From NCBI GenBank assembly GCA_035048495.1, contig CM068543.1, positions 22,309,751 through 22,373,750 on the forward strand: a stretch of 64,000 nt of DNA. Reading direction: 5' to 3'. Position numbers and translations under genes: made by a program. Shown in pieces: positions 9,701-21,700 of this stretch. The notes under the pieces were generated by a model. The model ran no database searches. It saw only the letters and a list, made by a program, of their open reading frames with translations, and was not told the origin of the DNA. Source of the stretch: Euptelea pleiosperma. Lineage: Eukaryota; Streptophyta; Magnoliopsida; Ranunculales; Eupteleaceae. How positions within the stretch are numbered: position 1 is the stretch's first letter; every line of letters starts with the position of its first letter.

Positions 9701-12700
9701 ACAGTGAGTGAGCACGATACTCTATTGAGGTTCAAACACAACATAATGAAGTTGGGTTTGTCTCTCGGAATTTCAACAGATGGACACGAGGCAGAAGCTC
9801 TACAATTGATGTTTTCTATTGTAGGCATATCTAGGGAGACAACTATTCATTCTAGTAAGTCACGTTTGGCAATGGTGGCATGCAATGAGAAGCAACATCG
9901 AATGGAAGAACTAAGTGCAGAGGTTGTTCCACTGAGCTCTAATAAAGATATGATGAAGTTGGGAGAGGTTTTATCCAAGCCATGGAGAGTACTAAATTCA
10001 GAGGATATATTGTATGCAGGGTATGATAAGTCAGAAGGTGCCTTAATGAAGAATGATATAGATGGCCTCTCAGAAGCAGGAAATGTTTATGAAGCAGAGA
10101 AAGGGATGCAGGAGCATGTCCAGAACTTGGTAGCTAGGGCTAAGCCGACTAGAATGTCTAAAGAGATACAGAGGTTGGTATGTCCTTTCAATTCATGGGA
10201 TATTTTGGTATATGGTAGTCGTAAAAGAGGGAAGAAAGTCAATAGTGACAAATGAAGATAAAAATATTATCATGGAACGTTCATGGTCTGGCAAGTAAGG
10301 ACAGGAGGGGGGTGGTGGTAAAAAGCATGACAAAAATATGGGGGCAAACGTGGAGATGAATCAGGAGACAAAGTTGGAGAAGATTGAGGAATCAATAATC
10401 AGGGAGTTGTGCGGATTCTCCGATTATGGCTGGCAAGATCTACCAGCGATTCGTACTTCGGGAGGAATAGTGATTATATGGGATCGTAAAGTATTAGAGG
10501 TGGATGAAGTCTCAGTTGGTGCGTTTTCAGTGTCCATTCGTTGTTGTTGTGGGGGGGAGAAGATGTTCTGGATTTTATCGGGAGTGTACGTGTTGGATTC
10601 TATGTACACCCCCGTGGGGGTGTTCTTAGTGGGCTGCGTTCCACTACCCCACGTGGGGTTTATTCTCTATTGCTTATGGGTTAAGTGATGGGCCCATCCA
10701 CTTAACCCACAATCTCTTTATTTCATGTTAGTGGGTTAAGTGGTGGGCCCCCACTTGACCCATACAATTTATCCTTTACTTGTAGAAGGGGTTTCCCCTA
10801 CTTATAAATATTAATTATGGTAGATTGAATATTCACTTCAATCTCCCCATTAATTCAATCTCCCCATTCTCTCTCAAACCCTAATCTCTCATTCTCTCCC
10901 TAACCTCCATTATCTCTCTCTCTCAATCTTTCGCATATTGGTGACAACCTCAAACAACAACATGGTATCAAAGCATGGTTACTCTAGGGCCAAAATCATT
11001 ATCCCCTAGAGTTTCCACGAAGATCTTATTTGTGGGCATCAGAAGTCCAGGCAAGTTTTGAGCAAATCGCAGAGGATCCTCCTGCAAAGTTCTTGGATCT
11101 TATCTGAAACAAAGGAACCAGAGATCTATCATTCCTGGTGTATTGCCTGCTATCAGAGATCTACTCTATCCCCGTTCTTCAGGATTGTTTATCAGTTTTT
11201 TTGGAGAACACGTATATCAAGGTTTTTAGTTATGATTTTCCTCGAGATTCATGTCATTTTTGGGCTCTCTACCCAAACCGCCCTCTCATAGGGCTAGTAA
11301 GGTTCGACAGAAACGTATTTCAGAATTTTTGGATCATTGGATCTCCGGTTCCAAAAATCGGATCCCCGGCTCAGATTTCGGGTTTTTTATTTTCTTGAGA
11401 TTCGTGCACTGCTTGGACTCTCTACCCTAGCCGCACCTCCCTGCGGATTATCTGGGATCTACAGAGTCTCGTTTGAGAATTTTCTTATCGTCGGATCTTC
11501 GGATCGAAAAATCGGATCCCCGGCTCAGTTTTTGGGTTTTTTTCTACTTCGAGATTCGCGCGTTGTTTGGACTTTCTACTCTTAACCGCACCTCCCTGTG
11601 GACTATCTAGGATCTACAGAGCTTGGTTTGGGATTTTTCTGATTGTTGGATCTCCGGTTTGAAAAATCGCCTGGGTTTTTTTGCCCGGATCCGGTTTTTC
11701 CTTTTTTGGGTTTTCTACTTTTTTGGAAACCAAGGTTCCCAGGGCACTTCTACCCTAGCCGCACCTCCCAAAGTGCTCCTAGGAACCCCCCGAACCTTGG
11801 TTTAGGTTCTGCAAACCTTCCGTTCGTCAGTTGGTTATTTCCTTGCCTTCCACTGCGATGAGTTCATCAGAGGTTTCATCAGTTGAGGATAGCACTCCGT
11901 CTTATGGTTCTCATGGAGACCACAACCCCCAATTATGCATCACTACGGTCAAGTTTGGTGGGACCAACTATCTTGAGTGGAAGACATCGGCACTCATGTA
12001 CATCGAGGGACGTGGCTACAGTGAGTACCTCACAAGAAAGACAGTCCAGCCTGCCGCCACAGACAAATCCCACCAAAAATGGGTTATGGAGAACCTTACG
12101 GTGATATCTTGGCTTCTCCATTCGATGCAACCCCAGATCAGCAGGGGGTTCATGTTCCTTCCTACAGCGAGGGAAATCTGGGATTCTGTTACCAAAACCT
12201 ATTCCCAGGTTGGCAACTTTGCGAATCTCTATGAGTTAGAGTAAGAGATTGCTTGTCTCCGACAGGGGGAGCTCAAGCTTAGTACCTATTATGCTTCTCT
12301 CCGAAGCAAATGGGAAGAGATGGATCATTATCAGGACTACACCCTGGTTTGTGCTGCGGATGTGATGTCTTTCCGTGCTATGGTTGAGCAGTCCCAGATA
12401 TTCCAGTTCCTTTCCGGCCTTCATCCTAACTTCGAGGCAGCCCGTGTTCAGATACTTTGCAGATCTCCTCCCCCTACTTCATTGGCACAGGTCTATGCCT
12501 ACATTCAAGGGGAGGATAGTCGCAGCAATGCCATGCAGCTATGCAGTGGCAATGACACTCATGATCGATATTTCCTTGCCTCTGCGTCTCAGAAGGGTCA
12601 GAAATCCTTCCAGAAGAAGACCGGTGATGACAGACGATGTCCCAAGTGTGATCACTGCAGCCGTCTAGGCGATGTAAACGACACTTGTTGGGAGCTGCAT

Positions 12701-15700
12701 GGACGCCCACCGGGTCTAGGCCCAAATCCACGTCAGCGATCTTCAGCGAAACAGGAGCCTCCTACAGCACTTTCTGTGGCTCAGGACACTGCACCCTCAG
12801 CACCTCCTACCACTGGGGATATGGATTCCTTTTCTCCCAGAGATCTTGAGCGACTTCGTCGTATGATGGCCCAGCTCAATGGGCAAGCCTCCACTTCTAC
12901 CTTCACCTATGCCCAGATAGGTACTGAATCTGCTCTCTCTGTATCCACTGTTCCTTCTAATCCCTCCTGGATCATCGATTCAGGGGCCTCAGATCATATG
13001 ACTGGTATGTCTTCAGTTTTCTCCAGTTATTCTATTTGTTCTGGTCTTGACAAGGTTAGGATAGTTGATGGCAACCTTTCCTCTATTTCCGGGAAGGGCA
13101 ATGTTCATGCCTCTTCAGCACTAACCTTGTCTTCGGTACTGCATGTTCCTCAGTTTACAGCTAAACTTTTATCTGTCAGTAGCCTTACCAAGAATCTTAA
13201 TTGCAATGTAACATTTTTTCCTTCTCACTGTGTGTTTCAGGATCTGGTGTCGAGGCGGACGATTGGCAGTGGACGTGAGGAAGGTGGCTTGTACCTCCTG
13301 GATCGCTCAGTTTCCTCTTCAGCACATCAGTCCAGCATCAGTAGCAGTAGTCGAGTCAATAAAGACATTGCTTTGGCATAACCGGCTTGGTCATGTACCC
13401 GTGTCGGTTTTAAAGCGTGTCTTTCCTGCTTTCTCTTCTCTTTGTGATGTTCCGTTCCACTGTGAAACTTGTGAAATCGCAAAGCATTGTCGCACTGTTT
13501 TTCCTCTCAGTGAAAATAAAAGTACTATTCCTTTCAATATTGTGCATTCTACTGTGTGGGGTCCTGCCCCGGTGATGTCTTTATTTGGATTCCGATATTT
13601 TGTTACATTTGTTGATGATTTCAGTGGCTCTACCTGGGTATATCTTATGAAGTCGAAAGATGAGGTCTCTTCCATTTTTTAGACCTTCCACAAGATGGTC
13701 ACCACTCAGTTCAGTACCCCACTCAAAATTCTCCGATCTGATAATGGGGGTGAATACCTAGACGGGAGCCTTAGAGATTACTTTGCCTCTTATGGCATTG
13801 TACATCAAACTTCTTGTCCGTCGACTCCCCAACAAAATGGGAAAGCTAAAAGAAAAAACTGTCACCTTCTCGAGGTTGAGCGTGCCCTTCGTCTTGGGAT
13901 GCAGGTTCCAAAATCTTTTTGGTCTGAATCCATCCTTCTGGCTGCGTATCTCATCAATCGCATGCCATCTCGTATTCTTGGCTTTCAGACCCCTTTGTCT
14001 ATCCTACGTCCCGATAGTCCAGCCTTCATTGTTCCTCCCAAAGTCATTGGGTGTGTATGCTATGTGCATGTTCATCGTCACTCTCGTGACAAACTTGACG
14101 CACGGGCCTTGAGATGTATTTTCCTGAGGTACCCTTCCACTCAGAAGTGATACAAATGCTATCATCCGGGTTCGCGACGACGTTTCACATCTCCGGACGT
14201 CACCTTTGCTAAGCACGTTCCGTTCTTTGGCAGCAGGGTCTCTCTTCAGAGGGAGTGTGATATTGTGGATGAGAGCCCTGTCCCCATGACGGTTCTTGTA
14301 CCCATCTCCACTCCTGTGCCTATGGTCGAATCTGTGTCTACTATTGACAAGGACACTTCTACTACTACAGCGGCAGATATGCGAGTTTATGCCAGATCCA
14401 GGAAGAAATGACAAGTCACTGATTCTGTGCCTGCCAGTCTACACTCAGATCCAGATCCAGGTATTGTTTCTACCCATGCTTTAGTTCATGAGTCCTCAGA
14501 GACTCCTACTCCAGAGGGGGATCTACCTATTGCACTTCGTAAGGGTGTGCGCACTTGCACTGAGCACCCTATCTCTCACTTTGTTTCTTACCAGTCATTG
14601 TCTCCATCTTATCAGACATTTGTTAGCATTGTTTCGTCTGTTCCTTGCCATCTACCATTGCAGATGCACTTAGTCACCCAAAGTGGAAATGGGCTATGAT
14701 AGACGAAATGCAAGCTCTTGAAAAAAACAAGACATGGGATCTTGTTTCTTTACCCAGGGGGGAGAAACCAGTGGGGTGCAAGTGGGTCTTCACATTGAAG
14801 CACAAGGCAGATGGTTCCATTGATAGGTACAATGCTCGGCTAGTTGCCAAGGGGTTCACCTAGTTCTATGGGATAGATTACCAGGAGACATTTGCACCTG
14901 TAGCCAAGATGAACTCAATCAGGGTTCTACTGTCCTTGGCTGCAAACAGTCATGGCATTTACATCAGCTTGGATGTAAAGAACGCTTTTCTACATGGGGA
15001 CCTAACAGATGAAGTTTACATGAAAGTACCACCAGGGTTGAAGCTTGCTGGAAGTGAAGACAAGGTGTGCAGACTGAAGAAAGCTTTATATGGGTTGATG
15101 CAATCTCCTCGAGCTTGGTTTGAACGATTCAGCAGTGCAGTGAGAAAGGTAGGCTACACACAGAGTCAGGCAGATCACACTCTGTTTATGAAGCATCTAC
15201 AGACCAGTATCACTGCATTTATCGTATATGTGGATGACATAGTCATTACGGGGAGTGACCCGACAAAGATCTCAAAGCTCAAGGCTTTCTTGTCGTCTGA
15301 GTTTGAGACGAAAGATCTAGGACCATTGAGATACTTTCTAGGGATTGAGGTTGCCAGGTCATCGAGGGGCATCTTCATTTCACAGAGAAAATATGTCATA
15401 GACTTACTGAGCGAGACTGGGTATTTGGGTTCGCGACCAACAGATACTCCTATTGATCAGATCCATCAGTTGAATTCCGAGGACGGTACACTTCTAGGTG
15501 ATCCTGCCTTATTTCAGCGATTGGTTGGCAGATTGATATATCTTGCCCATACACGGCCAGACATTGCTTATGCAGTAAGCGTCATTAGCCGATTCATGCA
15601 TTCACCTCGATCACCACATCTTGAGGCTGCACACAGAGTCCTTCGGTATCTCAAGGAGTCACCAGGTCAAGGCATATTGTTTGGAGTTCATGGCCACCTC

Positions 15701-18700
15701 AGGGTGGAAGCATGGTTTAAAATTTCGGAATGTTTCGTAATGTTTCGTACGTTTCGTATGTTTCGTTTCGTTTCGGAATGTTTCGGTTTGACAAACCGAG
15801 ACAATCCAAAAAAATAAAAAAATATAATTTAATGATTTTGAATAATGTTTCGTAATGTTTCATAATATTTCGTAATGTTTCGGAAATTTCGTTTTTTCAA
15901 TGTTTCGTGAATGTTTCGTTTCGTTTCGGAGTTTGTCTTGGTTTTTCACTTGACCGAGACATTCCTCCGAAACGAAATTTTAAACCTTGGGTGGAAGCAT
16001 ACATTGATGCAGATTGGGCAGGTGCAGTGACCGATAGACGGTCTACATCAAGTTATTGAACCTTTGTTGGACGCAACTTGGTGTCTTGGAGGAGCAAGAA
16101 ACAACCAATTGTCGCCCAATCCAATGCAGAGGCAGAGTTCCGCTCCATGGCACATGGAGTGTGTGAGCTCTTGTGGTTGAAGATCATGTTAGCAGAACTG
16201 GGAGTCAAGGTGACAGACCCAATGAGCCTCTATTGCGACAACAAAGCGGCCATTAGCATTGCTCACAACCCAGTTCAGCATGACAGGACTAAACACATCG
16301 AGGTTGATAGGCACTTTATCAATGAGAAACTTCAGCATGATTGATTTGTACACCCTATGTAAGGACTCAGGAGCAGGTTGCCTATATACTTACTAAGGGA
16401 GTCAACAAGTCAATCCTTAATACATTGATAGTCAAGTTGGGCATGATGGATATCTTCGCACCAGCTCGAGGGGGAGTGTTGGATTCTATGTACACCCACG
16501 TGGGGGTGTTCTTAGTGGGCTGCGTTCCACTACCCCACGTGGGGTTTATTCTCTATTGCTTATGGGTTAAGTGATGGGCCCATCCACTTAACCCACAATC
16601 TCTTTATTTCATGTTAATGGGTTAAGTGGTGGGCCCCCACTTGACCCACACGATTTATCCTTTACTTGTAGAAGGGGTTTCCCCTACTGATAAATATTAC
16701 TTATGGGAGATTGAATATTCACTTCAATCTCCCCATTCTCTCTCAAACCCTAATCTCTCATTCTCTCCCTAACCTCCATTATCTCTCTCTCTCAATCTTT
16801 CACATATTGGTGACAACCTCAAACAACAACAGTACGGACCGACTGTGAGCAACCTTCGGAATCAGTTCTGGGAAGAGATGTATGATGTAGCAAGTTTATG
16901 GGATGATCCGTGGTGTATCATAGGCGACTTCAACGTTATTCGTCTTGTACATGAGAAGAATGTTGGGGGTAGAGTGACAAAAAGCATGCGGATTTTGGAA
17001 ACTTTATTAATAGACATTGTCTCATGCATCTACATATGGAAGGGGGTACATTCACTTGGTCTAACAATCAAGATAACCCCACTATATGCAGACTGGATAG
17101 GTTTCTTGTATCTCCAAAGTGGGAAGAACATTTCCTAGGGGTGTCTTTGTTGGCAATACCTAGACCTATTTCGGACCACTCCTCTATTGCTTGACTGCGG
17201 GTCTCATTCAACCCCCTTTCGCTTTGAAAATGTAACTGCTAGACACTAAGTTTAAGGGAAGGGTGGAGTGGTGGAAGTCCTCCTTCAATGGAAGGGCGGG
17301 GGTAGTGTTCAGATGCAAGTTGAAAGTGCTCAAAGAAAGAATCAAGCACTGGAATTGGGAAGAGTTATGCAGAATTGATCAGAAAAAGGGCCTAATCCTT
17401 GAGGAGATCTCTACGATTGATAGGAGGGAGGAGACAGGAACCTTGACAATAGAAGAAAGAATGAGAGTGAATTTGAGAGTAGACTTCCAACACGCAGTAA
17501 AAATGAAGGAAGTTAGTTGGAAATAAAAATCCAGAATCAGATGGTTAAACGAAGGAGATAACAACACCAATTTTTTTCATAAGACTGCTAGTGCTAATAG
17601 AAGATATAAGCATTTAACATGTCTTAAAATCCGAGGAAATTGGTTAGAGGATGAGGAGAGCATCAGAAATGGGGTACTGGGGTTTTACTCAGATCTTTAT
17701 GCCGAATCAGCCACGTATAGACCTTCTTTGGACGGACTTCATTTTAATTAGATTAGTTCTGAGGAAAAGGAAAGTTTAGAAAGGCCTTTTGATGAGGAAG
17801 AGGTATTAAGATCCATTGCAGATTTGGCAGGAGACAAAGCCCCAGGACCGGACGGATTCACTTTAGCGTTCTTCAAGCAAAGTTGGGATATTGTGGGGGC
17901 AGATTTTATGAAGGTAGTTCAAGAATTTTGGGAGGGGTATCTGGACAATATTTCTAATTGTACTTTTATAGCCATGATTCCTAAGAAACTGGGGGCGGAT
18001 GATATAGCTGGTTATAGACCCATCAGTTTGGTGGGTTGTATGTATAAGATCGTAGCTAAGATGCTAGCCACAAGGATCCGTTTGGTGCTATTCTCAGTTA
18101 TATCACCGACTCAAGGGGCTTTTGTGACGAGACGTCATATCTTGGATGGGGTCGTTATAGCAAACGAGTGTATTGATTCCAAAATCAAAACAGGGGAGCC
18201 TGGGATTGTCTAGAAGATTGATATGGTGAAGACTTATGACCATGTGGATTGGAGATTTCTGGATTATATGCTTCACAGGATGGGTTTCGACGTGAAATGG
18301 AGAATGTGGATTAGGAAATGCATCTCAATTGCAGCCTTTTCAATATTAGTGAACGGCTCTCCTGCAGAATACTTTAAAAGCTCTAGGGGCTTGAAACAGG
18401 GGGGATCCGCTCTCCCCTTTCCTATTTATAGTGGTAGTGGAAGCTTTGGGGGAAATGGTCTCTAGAGCCGTGAGTATTGGAGAGTTGGAGGGCTTTGCGC
18501 CTGCCCAGGAGCTCCTACAGTTTCTCATCTTCAGTTCGTGGACAATACTTTAGTCTTCCTTGGAACTTCAATTGCTCAAGTTAGATTTCTCAGAGGCCTT
18601 CTGGTTTGTTTTGAGGCGGCATCAAGATTGCGGGTTAATATGGCCAAGAGTAAGGTATACAGTGTGGGGGCAGTGGGGAATATTTCGAATCTAGCAAATA

Positions 18701-21700
18701 TTTTGGGTTGTAGCATTGACAGTTTGCCAGTCACATACTAGAGTCCTCCTCTAGGTGCTTCTTACAAATCCAAGGCTTTGTGGGATCTAGTTATAGAGCG
18801 TTTTGCGAAGAGAATAACACTATGGAAGACGAAATATCTTTCAAAATGGGGAAAGTTGGTACTAATAAAAAGTATTATTTCTAGTTTGCCCATCTATTAT
18901 ATGTCTTTATTCACGATCCCGAGCAGCGTGGTAATTACTTTAGAAAGATACATGAGGGATTCCTGTGGCATGACAGGGAAGGAAATCACAAAGATCAACT
19001 GGTGGATTGGAAAACAATATGTAGGCCTAAGGAAAAAGAGGGTCTAGAGATTAAGAATATTAAAGTGATGAATCTAGCTTTATTAGGAAAATGGCTATGG
19101 AGGTTTGATTTGGAGATAGACAGTCTATGGAGGAGTAATAGCGTGTAAATATGGAGTGCTCCTCTCTGGGTGGGTCAGTGGTGATGCTCAGTGCTCGTAC
19201 GGTTTAGTGTGTGGAAGGGGATACTAAAGGTTTCTGTAAGCCTCTCCAGAGGAGTTCGGTTTGTAGCAGCAACTGGAAACAGAATAAGATTCTGGGAGGA
19301 TATTTGGTGTGGGGACACATCCTTCAAAATCGAATTTCCGAATCTATTCTCCCTTTCCGTGAGGAAGTCTTAGACAATCTAAGATTGCGTCCAAGGAGGG
19401 GAGCCATTGGGGTGGAACCTTAGCTTCAGGAGGAACCTTAACGATTAGGAGATTGAGCCTCTTTCTAGATGAATATCTAGACTACACGAAGTAGAACTCA
19501 CAACATCAATTCAAGATAAGAGGAAATGGATTTGGTCCAAGGAAGGCACATTCTCGGTCGCTCTTTTTACGAGGGGTTAGACGATTCTACAGGTTTTAAA
19601 TACCCACGTTTGGTATGGAGATCTCATATCCCTACTAAGATCGTGTTCTTTACTTGGCTTGCGTCATTGGAGAAGATACTGACAATGGATCATTTGAGAT
19701 CTAGAAAGATCATCATCGACTTTTGTGCAATGTGCAAACATCGGGGAGACTGTCAAGCATCTATTATTACAGTGCGATGCAGCTAGGGAGGTGTGGTCTT
19801 CCTTCCTTACGGAGTTCGAGATGAGTTGGGTGATGCCGGGATCAGTCATGGATCTTCTGTTCGGTTGGCAATCTAATGCATTTTCTTCTAGAGGAAAGAT
19901 TCTTTGGAGAATGCTTCCTTTTGCAATCACTTAGGGTCTCTGGAGGGAGAGAAATCAGAGAACATTCGAAGGAAAGCGTCAAGACAAGCAAGCAATCATC
20001 TTTAATATCAAGGGATTGATGTTTTTGTGGTCGAAGTTGCACCGGAAATGTAGAGGGCTCTTCTTTGAAGATTTTGTCTTTAGATGGGATACAATATGCT
20101 CCAATGAGGAATGATCTTGATTACATTTTATGTTTTGTCTTTGATTTTAGTTTGTAATCGATCTTTAGTAGGTCACCTAGACCTTTAATGCTGTAATTTG
20201 TTAGCTTTTTGCAATATCTATACATTCTTATACTTATCAAAAAAAAAACATGGGAAAACGCCACGGTAAGATCCCAGCTCAACTCAAGGACAGAATCTGC
20301 AGTAGTTTCTAGGCTTCATGGACCATCCACTTTCTTCAATGCAAACCTGATGATGTTGGAGGAACCTCATTCAGCTGTCAAAGGCCCGAAAAATAAGCTC
20401 TTTAAAATAATTAGACCTTCAATAGGGTTCCTTGCTTAGTTTTTGTTGGTGCCATACCGAAGAAAACCTTTAACACCTTGCCATCAAAATACCTCCAACA
20501 CTCACTGGAATGGAATTGCCCATTGAACTTTTGTAGAAATGAACCTGATCAATCAATTTTCCAGTTTATACCACAAATGGGGAAAATTTGCTCCACTTTA
20601 CCACTAGAAAAAATAGGCTCCCAACTTTTTTCAAAAACATTATTTTGGATATAGAAACTCCATCATGGAGACCTGTTTCACCATAGTTTTTAAGGGTCTT
20701 GGTAAACCATGTTCATAGGATAGCTCTTCCCTTCAAAGATCCTAACATTGCTTTCTTCCCAAACTCCGAAACAATTAGGGGGAAGCCTCAGCTTTTGTTT
20801 TTTCTTGGGAGTTTTTTTCCCCTTCTTAATGAAATATCCACACTTATCAAAAAAAAAAAAGTTAGGAAGAATCTTCCAAGGGGTTTACCCTATCCCAAAA
20901 GGGTCCAGAAGACCAACTGCCAAACAACTGAAAAAATCAACCACGTAGCACATTCACAAGATGTGAAGTGGGGCCTCGATATATAATCGTCAACTATAGG
21001 TGGGCCCGAGCTTTCTCAAGTAATAGCAACCAGCAAGGGCATTGTAGAACCACAGCTAAAAAACTATAGAAAGAGAAGTGGCCTCTGTGGTTCCCCATTC
21101 CACAATCTTTTGTTCCCTCGTTGCAAGAAGACAAAGAAATACTTGAAATGATCGAGGAAAGATAAACAAGTCTCACTTTTTTCATCTTTTAAATTTCTCC
21201 GAAAAACTGGACATTGAATTCCTTACAATTCAAACTTTTGATACGGTATCTAACTAATGTCCATTTTCTAGGGAGAAACATAAACAACCCAAGTTAAGGA
21301 ACTCCCCCTCCATACACAGAAGTGATTGAGCACTCCCTCTACTTTTTCAATGTATATCTCATATGCATGTGCACAACTTGGCATATATTGCAACAAAGCG
21401 CAAGCTCTTCGAAAACTTGGTGGCTCACGCCTGATGTGTAATTGTTTGGGCAAGTTAGTCATCTTTATTTCTTGTCACCTGTTCAGGAAAAATGATAAAA
21501 CAAGTAGAAAATAAAAGAGACCAGATTACTCAAGATCATGACTGTGGCAAGTTTATTAACAGGCAACCAAAAGCATCAAGAAAACCTTGAAAAGAAATTA
21601 GTCATCAACTACAGCTCACCAGAAAAGAAAACGATGGAAGAAACCTAAATGTAAAGCTAAACCTTCACAGGAATGAAGAATCATACAATCTGCAGTCAAT

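Larger units (their letters stand above)
10591..16831 (+). mobile_element. Ty1/copia LTR retrotransposon inserted in the LINE
   Basis: A complete 6241-bp structure: 5' LTR 10591-10962, primer site at 10963, leader, gag-pol order gag/protease/integrase/RT/RNase H (copia order), purine tract gctcgagggggag ending at 16476, and 3' LTR 16477-16831. The 5-bp duplication gtacg flanks it (10586-10590 and 16832-16836). The LTRs differ by about 8 substitutions plus a 17-bp indel, so the insertion is fairly young, yet the coding region has several stops. It carries a hAT MITE at 15711-15989. Confidence 0.95.
9600..20248 (+). mobile_element. L1-type LINE, 5' truncated, host to a copia insertion
   Basis: Order is ORF1 3' part (to 10255), ORF2 endonuclease, reverse transcriptase, zf-RVT-type C-terminus, 3' UTR and a tail tacttatc(A)n ending at about 20248. 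The 5' end is not sharply defined (between about 9530 and 9683), and I see no convincing target duplication. Full length without the copia insert is roughly 4.4 kb, shorter than an intact plant L1, so it was 5' truncated on arrival. ORF2 has many stops and frameshifts. It lies in intron 5 of the topoisomerase gene, in antisense orientation to it. Confidence 0.8.

Noticed and set aside
2200..20248. One single LINE spanning both ORF1 regions
   Set aside because: Both regions contain the same C-terminal ORF1 segment (K.G..LG.S..GHE), so they are two different LINE copies.
20250..20800. Minus-strand LINE ORF1 fragment
   Set aside because: Some phrases look LINE-like but no frame gives a recognisable DUF4283 block, so I do not call it.
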